The position numbers and the translations under genes are program-made. From assembly GCF_003201655.1 (NCBI RefSeq), contig NZ_QJJU01000020.1, forward strand, positions 47,869 through 111,868: a stretch of DNA of 64,000 nt, in the 5' to 3' direction. Below the pieces are notes generated by a model that was not told the DNA's origin, ran no database searches, and saw nothing but the letters and a program-made list of their open reading frames with translations. Below, in pieces: positions 43,575 through 52,367 of the stretch. Source of the DNA: Mycolicibacterium moriokaense. Lineage in GTDB: Bacteria; Actinomycetota; Actinomycetes; Mycobacteriales; Mycobacteriaceae. Every line of letters begins with the position of its first letter. Positions within the stretch are counted from its first letter, which is position 1.

Positions 43575-44734
43575 CAGTACGAGCGTGGCAGACCGAGCGA
43601 GGTCTGCGCTACGAAATTGAGAACCATCTCACGGCTCACGGGGGCGATGCGGGCCAGCTTCGACGCGGTCACCGCCGCCGCGATGCCGTACTCCTTGGTC
43701 AGCCCGTTGCCTCCCAACGACTGCACGGCCTGGTCGACGGCGCGCACAGACGCCTCACCCGCCGCGTACTTGGCCATGTTCGCCGCCTCAGCCGCGCCCG
43801 CGTCGTCGCCTGCGTCGTACAGCGACGCAGCCTTCTGCATCATCAGCTTGGCCAGCTCGATCTCAATGTGGTTCTGCGCCAACGGGTGCGATAGTCCCTG
43901 ATGCGAACCGATCGGCGTCTTCCACACCTGCCGGGTCTTGACGTAGTCGACGGCCTTGTTGATCGCGAACCGGCCCATGCCCACCGCGCTGGCCGAACCC
44001 ATGATGCGCTCTGGATTCAGTCCGGCGAACAGCTGCGCGATGGCGGCGTCCTCGGACCCCACCAGGGCGTCGGCCGGCAGCCGCACCTCGTCGAGGAACA
44101 CCTGGAACTGACTTTCCGGCATGGACAGCTCCATGTCGATCTTCGTCCAGCTCAAGCCGGGTGTGTCGGTGGGCACGACGAACAGAGCGGGTTTGAGGTT
44201 GCCCGTCTTGTGGTCCTCGGTGCGGCCCACCATAAGCACGGCCTGCGCCTGGTCGATGCCAGAGATGAACACCTTCTGGCCCGACAGGATCCAGTCGCCT
44301 CCGTCGCGGCGCGCTGTGGTGGTGATCCGGTGGCTGTTCGATCCGGCGTCGGGCTCGGTGATCGCGAACGCCATGGTGATCGAGCCGTCGGCGATGCCGG
44401 GCAGCCAGCGCTTCTTCTGATCCTCCGTGCCGAACTTGCTGATGATCGTGCCGTTGATCGCGGGGGAGACCACCATCATCAGAAGCGGCGAGCCCGCGGC
44501 AGACATCTCCTCCATCACCAGCGACAGCTCGTACATGCCCGCGCCGCCGCCGCCGTACTCCTCGGGCAGGTTCACCCCGATGAACCCGAGTTTGCCTGCC
44601 TCGCTCCACAATTCGTCGGTGTGCCCACCTGTGCGGGCCTTCTCCAGGTAGTAGTCCTGACCGTAGTTGGCGGCCATCGCGGCGACGGCCTCGCGCAGCG
44701 CCTGCTGTTCGTCGGTTTCAGTGAAGCTGGTCAT
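43574..44734 (-). CDS. fadE12: Acyl-CoA dehydrogenase (FadE12-like)
   Basis: The 386-residue protein has EEYGGGGAGMYELSLVMEEM, FAITEPDAGSNSHRITTTA (flavin/substrate loop), QVFISGIDQAQAVL and a C-terminal helical domain ending SLGGNGLTKEYGIAAAVTASKLARIAPVSREMVLNFVAQTSLGLPRSY. It should desaturate a branched acyl-CoA. The ATG overlaps the accA2 stop (ATGA). Position matches Rv0972c. Confidence 0.92.
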   Translation of the reverse strand: MTSFTETDEQQALREAVAAMAANYGQDYYLEKARTGGHTDELWSEAGKLGFIGVNLPEEYGGGGAGMYELSLVMEEMSAAGSPLLMMVVSPAINGTIISKFGTEDQKKRWLPGIADGSITMAFAITEPDAGSNSHRITTTARRDGGDWILSGQKVFISGIDQAQAVLMVGRTEDHKTGNLKPALFVVPTDTPGLSWTKIDMELSMPESQFQVFLDEVRLPADALVGSEDAAIAQLFAGLNPERIMGSASAVGMGRFAINKAVDYVKTRQVWKTPIGSHQGLSHPLAQNHIEIELAKLMMQKAASLYDAGDDAGAAEAANMAKYAAGEASVRAVDQAVQSLGGNGLTKEYGIAAAVTASKLARIAPVSREMVLNFVAQTSLGLPRSY

Positions 44735-46680
44735 TGGTGGGCTTCTCCTTCGGTATCCACTCGAGCAAGTACTGCGCCGACGTCGACCTGCTGGCCGGCT
44801 TCGACGTTGAGTTCGGCGAGTACACCGTCGCTGGGCGCAGTCACGGTGTGCTCCATCTTCATTGCCTCCAGCCAGATCAGTGGCTTCCCGGCTGTGACGG
44901 TGTCGCCCACTGATGCGCCGACGCGCAGCACCGAGCCCGGCATCGGGGCCAATAGCGAGCCCTGTGCCACCGCCGCATCCGGGTCCGGAAAGCGCGACAG
45001 CGCAACGAGTTGCACGGGACCTAGCGGCGAGTCGACGAATACCTGCTCGCCGTAGTGGGCCACATCGAACCCACGCTCCACTCCGTCAATGGCCAGCACC
45101 ACCCGCTCGGGTGCGGCCGCGACCATCGTCACGCCGTCGTACCCTGGCAACTCCACGCCGCTGCGGGTGAATCGGTACTGCACCGCGTGTGTTTCACCAG
45201 CCATGTCGCTGAATTGCTTGGTCTGGTATCCCGAGGCGAGATTGCGCCAGCCGCTGGGCGCCGCGGTGAATACCGTTGCGGTTAGGCGATTCTGCGCGGC
45301 GTCGGCGAGCGCGCCGGCAAGCGCCGAAAGTTCGACCGCCTGCTCGTCGGCCAGCGATGCGGCCAATGCGGCCAATCCATGGGTGTCGAAGAACGCGGTG
45401 TCGGTGGCACCGTCGAGGAAGGCCGGATGCCGCAGCACATTCACCAGCAGGTCGCGATTGGTGCGCACACCGTGGATGCGGGTACGCGCCAGTGCGTCGG
45501 CCAGCACCCCCGCGGCCTGGCGACGGCTGGGGGCGTATGAGATGACCTTGGCGATCATCGGGTCGTAGAACACCGAAACGACCGAGCCGTCGACGATGCC
45601 GGTGTCGAGGCGAACATTCTCGGGCACCTCGAAGTGGTGGACGGTGCCCGCCTGCGGCTGCCAGCCCTTCGCCGGATCCTCCGCGTACAGCCGAGCCTCG
45701 ATCGAATAACCGCGCGACGGTGGGGGATCCGGGTCGAGGTGGCCACCGTCGGCGACTGTCAGCTGCAACTCGACGAGGTCCAACCCGGTGGTCTCCTCGG
45801 TGACCGGGTGCTCGACCTGTAGCCGGGTGTTCATCTCGAGGAAGAAGAAGGAGCCGCCCTCCGGCCCGTCTGGTGAAGCCATGAACTCGACGGTGCCTGC
45901 GCCGGTGTAGCCGATCGAGGCCGCCGCGAGCCGGGCCGCGTCGAACAACTTGGCGCGCATCCCCGGCGTGCGTTCGACCAGTGGCGACGGCGCCTCTTCG
46001 ATGATCTTCTGGTGGCGCCGCTGGATGGAGCATTCGCGTTCTCCAACGGCCCATACCGTGCCGTGCTCGTCGGCGAGCACCTGGACCTCGACGTGATGGC
46101 CGGTTGCCAGGTAGCGCTCGCAGAACACCGTCGGATCGCCGAACGCCGACTGCGCCTCGCGGCGGGCCGCCTCGACTTGCTCGGGCAGCTCGGACAATTC
46201 GCGGACCACCCGCATACCGCGACCACCGCCGCCTGCCGAGGCCTTGATGAGAACGGGCAACTGATCCACGTTGACGGTTTCGGGATCGAGTTCGTCGAGG
46301 ACCGGCACTCCCGCGGCGGCCATCATCTTCTTGGCCTCGATCTTGGAGCCCATCGCCGCTACAGCGGCGGTCGGAGGGCCGATCCATGTCAGGCCCGCGT
46401 CCAGCACGGCGGCGGCGAATTCGGGGTTCTCCGAGAGGAATCCGTAGCCGGGGTGGATCGCGTCCGCACCCGCCGCGCGGGCCGCGGCGATCAGCTGCTT
46501 GGCATCCATGTACCCGTTGCGACCCTCGAGACGCACCCGCGCGTCAGCCTCCGCGACATGCGGCGATTCCGCGTCGGGGTCGGTGTAGACGGCGACGGTG
46601 CCGATGCCGATGCGCCTGCAGGTGGCGAACACCCGGCGGGCGATCTCGCCACGGTTGGCGACCAGAACCTTAGTGATCAC
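44731..46680 (-). CDS. accA2: Acyl-CoA carboxylase alpha subunit (biotin carboxylase + BCCP)
   Basis: The 649-residue protein has an N-terminal biotin carboxylase domain (KVLVANRGEIARRVFATCRRIGI, LIKASAGGGGRGMRVV ATP loop, ERECSIQRRHQKIIEEAPSP, FLEMNTRLQVEHPVTEE). A linker follows, and a C-terminal biotin carrier domain has the biotinyl-Lys608 in EAMKMEH. It carboxylates biotin for transfer by AccD2. GTG start at 46678-46680, overlapping the stop of a 30-codon ORF. Family resembles methylcrotonyl- or geranyl-CoA carboxylase alpha subunits. Position matches Rv0973c. Confidence 0.95.
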   Translation of the reverse strand: MITKVLVANRGEIARRVFATCRRIGIGTVAVYTDPDAESPHVAEADARVRLEGRNGYMDAKQLIAAARAAGADAIHPGYGFLSENPEFAAAVLDAGLTWIGPPTAAVAAMGSKIEAKKMMAAAGVPVLDELDPETVNVDQLPVLIKASAGGGGRGMRVVRELSELPEQVEAARREAQSAFGDPTVFCERYLATGHHVEVQVLADEHGTVWAVGERECSIQRRHQKIIEEAPSPLVERTPGMRAKLFDAARLAAASIGYTGAGTVEFMASPDGPEGGSFFFLEMNTRLQVEHPVTEETTGLDLVELQLTVADGGHLDPDPPPSRGYSIEARLYAEDPAKGWQPQAGTVHHFEVPENVRLDTGIVDGSVVSVFYDPMIAKVISYAPSRRQAAGVLADALARTRIHGVRTNRDLLVNVLRHPAFLDGATDTAFFDTHGLAALAASLADEQAVELSALAGALADAAQNRLTATVFTAAPSGWRNLASGYQTKQFSDMAGETHAVQYRFTRSGVELPGYDGVTMVAAAPERVVLAIDGVERGFDVAHYGEQVFVDSPLGPVQLVALSRFPDPDAAVAQGSLLAPMPGSVLRVGASVGDTVTAGKPLIWLEAMKMEHTVTAPSDGVLAELNVEAGQQVDVGAVLARVDTEGEAHQ

Positions 46681-46769
46681 GTGGCGCCTCCAAGGCGTCG
46701 AGTCTGAGCTTGTGCAGGAGAAACCCCGGGGATCTCCTGCATAACTTCAGTTTCGGCCACTGATGTCAT
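46677..46769 (-). CDS. Possible 30-residue micro-ORF between accD2 and accA2
   Basis: An ATG 5 nt after the accD2 stop opens a 30-codon frame (MTSVAETEVM...RRLGGAT) whose TGA overlaps the accA2 GTG (GTGA), the same coupling used at other junctions in the operon. It fills the only sizeable gap (94 bp) in the operon. It has no strong ribosome binding site and contains the hairpin at 46714-46740. It could be a small carboxylase-associated peptide, a leader that couples translation, or chance. Confidence 0.4.
   Translation of the reverse strand: MTSVAETEVMQEIPGVSPAQAQTRRLGGAT
46714..46740 (-). promoter_or_regulatory. Hairpin within the accD2-accA2 junction
   Basis: GCAGGAGA (46714-46721) pairs exactly with TCTCCTGC (46733-46740) and the 11-nt loop contains CCCCGGGG, which can pair further. 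It lies 34 nt upstream of the accA2 start. It may be an mRNA-processing or attenuation element that sets the ratio of carboxylase subunits. Confidence 0.5.
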
Positions 46770-46774
46770 GAGAC

Positions 46775-48370
46775 TCACATCCGGAAGACGCCGAAGTTCG
46801 ACGTCCCCTCGATCGGGCCATTGGCGATGGCGGACAGGCACATTCCCAGCACAGTGCGGGTGTCGCGCGGATCGATGACCCCGTCGTCGTAGAGCCGGCC
46901 CGAGAGGAACATCGGCAGCGACTCGGCCTCGATCTGCGCCTCGACCGCCGCCTTCAACGCGGCATCGGCATCCTCGTCGACCTGCTGACCTCGGGCCGCC
47001 GCGGCGGCGCGGCTGACGATCGACAGCACGCCCGCCAGTTGGGTGCCGCCCATCACTGCGGACTTCGCGCTCGGCCAGGCGAACAGGAATCGTGGATCGT
47101 ACGCGCGCCCGCACATGCCGTAATGGCCCGCGCCGTAGGAGGCGCCGATGAGCAGCGAGATGTGCGGGACGGTCGAGTTCGAGACGGCGTTGATCATCAT
47201 CGAGCCGTGCTTGATCATCCCGCCTTCCTCGTATTGCTTACCGACCATGTAGCCGGTCGTGTTGTGCAGGAACAACAGTGGCGTGTCGGAGCGGTTGGCC
47301 AGCTGGATGAACTGGGTGGCCTTCTGCGACTCCTCGGAGAACAACACGCCGCGATGATTGGCAAGGATGCCGATCGGATAGCCGTACAGCGTCGCCCATC
47401 CGGTCACCAGCGACGAGCCGTAGAGCGCCTTGAATTCGTCGAACTCCGAGCCGTCGACGATGCGGGCGATCACGTCGCGCGGATCGAACGGCACCCGCAG
47501 ATCGGGCGGCACGATGCCGAGAAGTTCCTCGGCGTCGAACAACGGGTCAACCACCGGGCCGGGGGTGGGTCCGTGCTTGCGCCAGTTCAGCCGGGCGACG
47601 ACGCGGCGCCCGATACGGATGGCGTCGAGTTCGTCGACGGCGAAGTAGTCCGCCAAACCCGAAGTGCGGGCGTGCATTTCAGCCCCGCCCAGCGACTCGT
47701 CGTCGGACTCTTCGCCGGTGGCCATCTTCACCAGCGGCGGGCCAGCCAGGAACACCTTCGAGCGTTCCTTGATCATCACGACGTGGTCGGACATGCCGGG
47801 AATGTAGGCGCCGCCGGCGGTGGAGTTTCCGAACACCAGCGCGATGGTCGGGATGCCCGCAGCCGACAGCCGGGTCAGATCCCGGAACATCTGGCCGCCG
47901 GGGATGAAGATCTCCTTCTGCGTCGGCAGGTCGGCGCCCCCGGATTCGACCAGCGAGATCACGGGCAGCCGGTTCTCAAGGGCGATCTGGTTGGCCCGCA
48001 GAATCTTTCGCAGCGTCCACGGATTGCTGGTGCCACCCTTGACGGTCGGGTCGTTGGCGACCAGCATGCATTCGACCCCGCTGACGGCGCCGATGCCGAC
48101 GACCAAGCTGGCGCCGACGGTGAAGTCGGTTCCCCACGCCGCGAGCGGACTGAGCTCGAGGAACGGTGCGTCAGGGTCGACCAATGCCTCTATGCGTTCG
48201 CGCGGAGTCATCTTCCCGCGGTCGTGGTGACGTGCGACGTACTTCTCGCCGCCGCCGGCCAATGCCTTGGCGTGCTCGGCATCGAGCTCTGCGAGCTTGG
48301 CCTGCATCACCTCGGCGGCCTCGGTGTATGCGGGCGATGCCACGTCCAGTGTGGACCGCAGTGCCGTCAC
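46775..48370 (-). CDS. accD2: Acyl-CoA carboxylase beta subunit (carboxyltransferase)
   Basis: The 531-residue protein has both crotonase-like halves of a carboxyltransferase: GASLVVGIGAVSGVECMLVANDPTVKGGTSNPWTLRKILRANQIA and VESGGADLPTQKEIFIPGG in the N-half, FLHNTTGYMVGKQYEEGGMIKHGSMMINAVSNSTVPHISLLIGASYGAGHYGMCGRAYDPRFLFAWPSA in the C-half. The pattern fits methylcrotonyl/geranyl-CoA carboxylases better than propionyl-CoA ones. GTG start overlaps the fadE13-like stop (GTGA). Position matches Rv0974c. Confidence 0.94.
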   Translation of the reverse strand: MTALRSTLDVASPAYTEAAEVMQAKLAELDAEHAKALAGGGEKYVARHHDRGKMTPRERIEALVDPDAPFLELSPLAAWGTDFTVGASLVVGIGAVSGVECMLVANDPTVKGGTSNPWTLRKILRANQIALENRLPVISLVESGGADLPTQKEIFIPGGQMFRDLTRLSAAGIPTIALVFGNSTAGGAYIPGMSDHVVMIKERSKVFLAGPPLVKMATGEESDDESLGGAEMHARTSGLADYFAVDELDAIRIGRRVVARLNWRKHGPTPGPVVDPLFDAEELLGIVPPDLRVPFDPRDVIARIVDGSEFDEFKALYGSSLVTGWATLYGYPIGILANHRGVLFSEESQKATQFIQLANRSDTPLLFLHNTTGYMVGKQYEEGGMIKHGSMMINAVSNSTVPHISLLIGASYGAGHYGMCGRAYDPRFLFAWPSAKSAVMGGTQLAGVLSIVSRAAAAARGQQVDEDADAALKAAVEAQIEAESLPMFLSGRLYDDGVIDPRDTRTVLGMCLSAIANGPIEGTSNFGVFRM

Positions 48371-49524
48371 GACTGGTACCCCAACACTTTCGCGGCAAGG
48401 GAGGTGAGGATCTCGGTGGTGCCGCCGCCGATACCGATGATGCGCATGTCGCGGTACTGCCGCTCGACCTCGGACTCGGCCATGTACCCCATACCGCCGA
48501 ACAGCTGTACGGCCTGGTTGGCCACCCATTCACCCGCCTCGACCGCGGTGTTCTTGGCGAAGCACACCTCGGCGATCAGGTTTGTCTCACCATCGAGCTG
48601 GCGTTCGACGACAGTGCGCGTGTACACCCTGGCGACGTCGATACGTCGCGCCATCTCCGCCAGTGTGTTCTGCACGGATTGCCTTGAGATCAACGGCTTG
48701 CCGAAGGTTTCGCGGTTGCGGCACCACTCCAGGGTCAGGTCGAGGCAGCGCTGCGCACTCGCGTACGCCTGAGCGGCCATGCCGACGCGTTCGGACACGA
48801 ACGCCGCAGCGATCTGCGCGAAACCCGAGTTCTCGCTGCCGATCAGGTTGGCCGCGGGCACCCGCACGTCGGTGTACGACAGCTCGGCGGTATCCGATGA
48901 GCGCCAGCCCATCTTGTCCAGCTTGCGGGTGACCTCAAACCCCGGTGTGCCCTTGTCGACGACGATCAGCGAAACACCCGCGGCGCCAGGGCCGCCGGTT
49001 CGTGACGCGGTGACGACGTAGTCGGCGCGTACCCCTGAGGTGATGTAGGTTTTGGCGCCGTTGATGATGTAGTCGCCATTTCCTGAGCCGTCGCGAACCG
49101 CGCGTGTGGTGAGGTGCCCGACGTCGGAGCCCCCGCCGGGTTCGGTGATGGCCAGGCTCCCGATCAGCTCGCCTTGCAGGGTGGGCCGCACGTAGGTGTC
49201 GATCAACCGCTGATCGCCGGAGGCGATCATGTGGGGTACCGAGATTCCACAGGTGAACAGTGAGGCCCAGACTCCGCCGGGCGTACCGGCGTAGTGCATC
49301 TCCTCGCAGATGACCACCGCGTCGGCGCCGTCGCCGCCACCACCGCCGACCGCCTCGGGCAAGCCGGCGCCCAGCAGGCCGGCTTGGCCGGCCTTGCGGT
49401 GCAGCTCGCGCGGAAGGTCGCAGATGCGCTCCCACTCGTCGACGTTCGGCAGCACTTCGCGTTCTGCGAATGTGCGCACCGTCTTTCGCAGTTGTTCGCG
49501 CTCCGGTGTGTGCCAGATGTTCAC
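48367..49524 (-). CDS. fadE13: Acyl-CoA dehydrogenase (FadE13-like)
   Basis: The 385-residue protein has AEREVLPNVDEWE, LAITEPGGGSDVGHLTT (flavin loop), KTYITSGVRADYVVTASRTGG, NRETFGKPLISRQSVQNTLAEMA and VQLFGGMGYMAESEVERQYRDMRIIGIGGGTTEIL. The GTG at 49522-49524 has GGAGGAG upstream and overlaps the AtuA-like stop. A dehydrogenase feeding the carboxylase pair. Position matches Rv0975c. Confidence 0.93.
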   Translation of the reverse strand: MNIWHTPEREQLRKTVRTFAEREVLPNVDEWERICDLPRELHRKAGQAGLLGAGLPEAVGGGGGDGADAVVICEEMHYAGTPGGVWASLFTCGISVPHMIASGDQRLIDTYVRPTLQGELIGSLAITEPGGGSDVGHLTTRAVRDGSGNGDYIINGAKTYITSGVRADYVVTASRTGGPGAAGVSLIVVDKGTPGFEVTRKLDKMGWRSSDTAELSYTDVRVPAANLIGSENSGFAQIAAAFVSERVGMAAQAYASAQRCLDLTLEWCRNRETFGKPLISRQSVQNTLAEMARRIDVARVYTRTVVERQLDGETNLIAEVCFAKNTAVEAGEWVANQAVQLFGGMGYMAESEVERQYRDMRIIGIGGGTTEILTSLAAKVLGYQS

Positions 49525-51236
49525 GAAAGGAACTCCTCCGGTATGTCGATGGTCCGGCTGCGCAACCACTCGCCCAGCCCCTTGGCCTGCGGGTCGAACC
49601 GCGCCTGATACGCGACGCCCTGCCCGAGGATGCCGTCGATGACGAAGTTGACGGCCCGCAGGTTGGCCAATACATGGCGGGTGACCGGCAAATCGGCTGT
49701 CTCGGGCAGCAATTCGCGCAGCTTGTCGACCGTCAGTGTGTGCGCAAGCCAGCGCCAATGGACGTCGCTGCGCACCCAGACCCCGACGTTCGCGGCGCCA
49801 CCCTTGTCGCCGCTGCGCGCGCCCGCGATCACGCCCAGTGGCACTCGTCGGGTCTCACCGAACGGCAACGGCTCTGGCAGTGCGAAGGGCGGAACGGGCG
49901 CCAACTCCAGGGTCTGGGCCGCAGTTGGGATCTCGGTCCGGCGGCCATCGGCGTGCACGGCGACATGCGGCACCTTGGTGGCGTCGACGTAGCCCGGCGC
50001 GAAAACGCCGTACACCTGGCCGTCGGCGGGTGGCGCGGTGCTTGTGAAGCCGGGATAGCTGGCCAGTGCGAGTTCGACTGCGGCGGAGGAGAATTTGCGG
50101 CCGACGTTGGCGGGGTCGGGATCGCGTACGACGCATCGGAGCAGCGCGCTGGCGGCTTCCTCGGTGTCGGCGTCGGCATGGTCGGTGCGCGCCAGCGTCC
50201 ACTCCATCTCCGCGGGCTTGACGGTCAGGCTGGTCTCGAGTTGCCGTCGCACCAGCTCGGCCTTCGCCTCGATGTCCAGACCAGTCAGCACCAGGGCCAT
50301 CTCGTTGCGGAAGCCGCCGATGCTGTTCAGCGACACCTTCAACGTCGGCGGCGGCGGCTCGCCCTTGACGCCGCTGATCCGCACCCGGTCGGGCCCGTCG
50401 TCCGACAGCTCAACGGTGTCGACCCGCAGCGTGACGTCTGGATTCGCGTAGCGCGCGCCGCTGATCTCATAGAGCAGCTGGGCGGTGACGGTGTCGATAG
50501 TGACCGCGCCGCCCGTGCCCGGGTGCTTGGTGATCACCGTCGACCCGTCGGAGTGGATCTCGGCGAGCGGGAAGCCGGGATGCGTCAGGTCGGCGATCTC
50601 GGTGAAGAACGCGTAGTTCCCGCCGGTCGCCTGCGCACCGCACTCGATTACGTGGCCTGCGGCCACCGCACCCGCGAGCGCGTCGTAGTTCGTGGGTTCC
50701 CAGCCGAAGTGGGCCGCAGCGGGGCCGACGATCACCGACGCGTCGGTGACGCGACCCGTCACCACCACGTCGGCGCCGCCGCGCAGGCAGTCGGCGATAC
50801 CCCACGCGCCCAGGTACGCGTTGGCCGCCAACGGTGCACCGAAACCCAACTCCTCGGCCCGCCCGATCAGGTCGTCGCCCTCGACGTGGGCGACGTTGAC
50901 CGAAAGACCGAGCCGGTCGGCAAGCGCCCGGACCGCACTGGCCAGCCCGGCGGGGTTCAGCCCGCCCGCGTTGGCGACGATTCGAACGCCGCGATCCAAG
51001 GCGGTGCCCAAGCACTCCTCGAGCTGGGCCAGGAAGGTCTTGGCGTAGCCGCGGTCGGGCGACTTGGCGCGGTCGCGGGCCAGGATCAGCATGGTCAGCT
51101 CGGCGAGGTAGTCGCCGGTCAGATAGTCCAGATCGCCGCCGGTCAGCATCTCCCGCATCGCCGCGAGCCGGTCTCCGTAAAAGCCCGAGCAGTTGCCGAT
51201 GCGGACTGGACCAGGTGATCCAGGGGAAGAAGTCAC
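49521..51236 (-). CDS. AtuA-like protein (acyclic terpene utilisation family)
   Basis: The 571-residue protein has the AtuA domain (RIGNCSGFYGDRLAAMREML, DYLTGDYLAELTMLIL, ANAGGLNPAGLASAVRALAD, GAPLAANAYLGAWGIADCLRGGADVVVTGRVTDASVIVGPAAAHFGW). A C-terminal ~100-residue ferredoxin-fold-like domain (GVIAGARSGDKGGAANVGVWVRSD) ends the chain. AtuA is required for citronellol/geraniol breakdown in Pseudomonas, though its reaction is unsettled. The GTG at 51234-51236 follows GAGG by 5 nt. First gene of the operon that runs to echA7-like. Position matches Rv0976c. Confidence 0.88.
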   Translation of the reverse strand: MTSSPGSPGPVRIGNCSGFYGDRLAAMREMLTGGDLDYLTGDYLAELTMLILARDRAKSPDRGYAKTFLAQLEECLGTALDRGVRIVANAGGLNPAGLASAVRALADRLGLSVNVAHVEGDDLIGRAEELGFGAPLAANAYLGAWGIADCLRGGADVVVTGRVTDASVIVGPAAAHFGWEPTNYDALAGAVAAGHVIECGAQATGGNYAFFTEIADLTHPGFPLAEIHSDGSTVITKHPGTGGAVTIDTVTAQLLYEISGARYANPDVTLRVDTVELSDDGPDRVRISGVKGEPPPPTLKVSLNSIGGFRNEMALVLTGLDIEAKAELVRRQLETSLTVKPAEMEWTLARTDHADADTEEAASALLRCVVRDPDPANVGRKFSSAAVELALASYPGFTSTAPPADGQVYGVFAPGYVDATKVPHVAVHADGRRTEIPTAAQTLELAPVPPFALPEPLPFGETRRVPLGVIAGARSGDKGGAANVGVWVRSDVHWRWLAHTLTVDKLRELLPETADLPVTRHVLANLRAVNFVIDGILGQGVAYQARFDPQAKGLGEWLRSRTIDIPEEFLS

Positions 51237-51270
51237 GCGGACCTCACAATCTCCACTCGCCGAGCCAACC

Positions 51271-51286
51271 AACCAACCGGTAGGTT
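51271..51286. promoter_or_regulatory. Candidate TetR-type operator upstream of the AtuA-like operon
   Basis: AACCAACCGGTAGGTT fits the palindromic pattern AACCnACCGGTnGGTT, seen at many TetR operators in actinobacteria. It lies 35 bp before the AtuA-like start. No regulator gene is adjacent, so a distant TetR would be needed. The remaining 141 bp up to rpmF hold the rpmF promoter region only. Confidence 0.5.
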
Positions 51287-51427
51287 AGCGGTTACCGGCG
51301 GTATCGCGTCAAGGCCATCCCTTGTTTTGGAGGCTACGCACGTCAGCGGCTATCCTGAAGCGCAATTGCCGACGCCCGACTATGCGCGGCGTGCACTTCA
51401 GTACCCCTATAGAGGAGACGCTCGATC

Positions 51428-51601
51428 ATGGCCGTGCCCAAGCGCAGGATGTCGCGCTCGAACACCCGTAGCCGGCGCGCGCAGTGGAAAGCCAAGCGCC
51501 CCGAACTCGTGGGTGTGACCGTCGCCGGTCAGCAGCACAAGGTGCCGCGGCGCCTTCTCAAGGCCGCTCGTCTCGGCCTTATTGATCTCGACCGCCGCTA
51601 A
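51428..51601 (+). CDS. rpmF: Ribosomal protein bL32
   Basis: A 57-residue basic protein: MAVPKRRMSRSNTRSRRAQW, then KAKRPELVGVTV, QHKVPRRLLKAARLGLIDLDRR. It is part of the 50S subunit. It has no cysteines, so it is the zinc-free form. AGAGGAG lies 8 nt before the ATG. In M. tuberculosis rpmF also lies just upstream of mprA. Confidence 0.93.
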   Translation: MAVPKRRMSRSNTRSRRAQWKAKRPELVGVTVAGQQHKVPRRLLKAARLGLIDLDRR

Positions 51602-51638
51602 GAACGGCCGCGCCTGCCGGTCGCGGCCCCGGCGAGCC

Positions 51639-51656
51639 TCTCAGGCCAGTCTCAGG
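51639..51656. promoter_or_regulatory. Putative MprA box upstream of mprA
   Basis: TCTCAGG occurs twice as a direct repeat (51639-51645 and 51650-51656), 15 bp before the mprA GTG. MprA is known to bind two loosely conserved direct repeats and to autoregulate mprAB; this fits, but no binding data are available here. Confidence 0.6.
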
Positions 51657-51671
51657 TGATAGATAGACACT

Positions 51672-52367
51672 GTGGCTGTGCGCATTCTTGTCGTTGACGA
51701 CGACCGCGCTGTGCGCGAATCCCTGCGCCGGTCGCTCTCCTTCAACGGTTATTCGGTCGAGTTGGCGCAGGACGGCCGCGAAGCTCTCGACGTGATCGCC
51801 AACGACCGGCCCGACGCCCTTGTGCTCGACGTGATGATGCCCAGGCTGGACGGTCTCGAAGTGTGCCGTTTCCTGCGCAGCACCGGCGACGACCTGCCCA
51901 TCCTGGTTCTCACCGCCCGCGACTCGGTGTCCGAGCGGGTCGCCGGCCTGGACGCGGGCGCCGACGACTACCTGCCCAAACCGTTCGCCCTTGAGGAGCT
52001 GCTGGCGCGAATGCGGGCGCTGCTGCGCCGCCGCACTGCGCCCGACGACGGTGCCGAGTCGCATGCGCTGACGTTCTCCGATCTATCCCTGGATCCCGTG
52101 ACCCGCGAAGTCACGCGCGGCGAACGCAGGATCAGCCTCACCCGCACCGAGTTCTCGCTGCTGGAGATGCTGATCGCCAACCCGCGGCGAGTGCTCACCC
52201 GCAGCCGCATCCTCGAAGAGGTCTGGGGGTTCGACTTCCCGACGTCGGGCAATGCGCTCGAGGTCTATGTGGGTTACCTGCGCCGCAAGACCGAAGCCGA
52301 AGGAGAGCCGCGACTGATCCACACCGTCCGCGGGGTGGGTTATGTGTTGCGTGAGACACCGCCCTGA
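51672..52367 (+). CDS. mprA: Response regulator MprA
   Basis: The 231-residue OmpR-family regulator has a receiver domain with acidic pocket DDD (residues 9-11), phosphoacceptor Asp53 in LVLDVMMPRLDG, Thr in LTARD and Lys in LPKPFALEELLARM. The C-terminal winged helix contains RISLTRTEFSLLEML and VYVGYLRRKTE. It responds to envelope stress and activates pepD and sigma factors in M. tuberculosis. GTG start. The stop overlaps the mprB ATG by one base. Confidence 0.95.
   Translation: MAVRILVVDDDRAVRESLRRSLSFNGYSVELAQDGREALDVIANDRPDALVLDVMMPRLDGLEVCRFLRSTGDDLPILVLTARDSVSERVAGLDAGADDYLPKPFALEELLARMRALLRRRTAPDDGAESHALTFSDLSLDPVTREVTRGERRISLTRTEFSLLEMLIANPRRVLTRSRILEEVWGFDFPTSGNALEVYVGYLRRKTEAEGEPRLIHTVRGVGYVLRETPP

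Noticed and set aside
49470..51218. 582-residue plus-strand frame opposite the AtuA-like gene
   Set aside because: Antisense shadow; the minus-strand frame carries the full AtuA domain.
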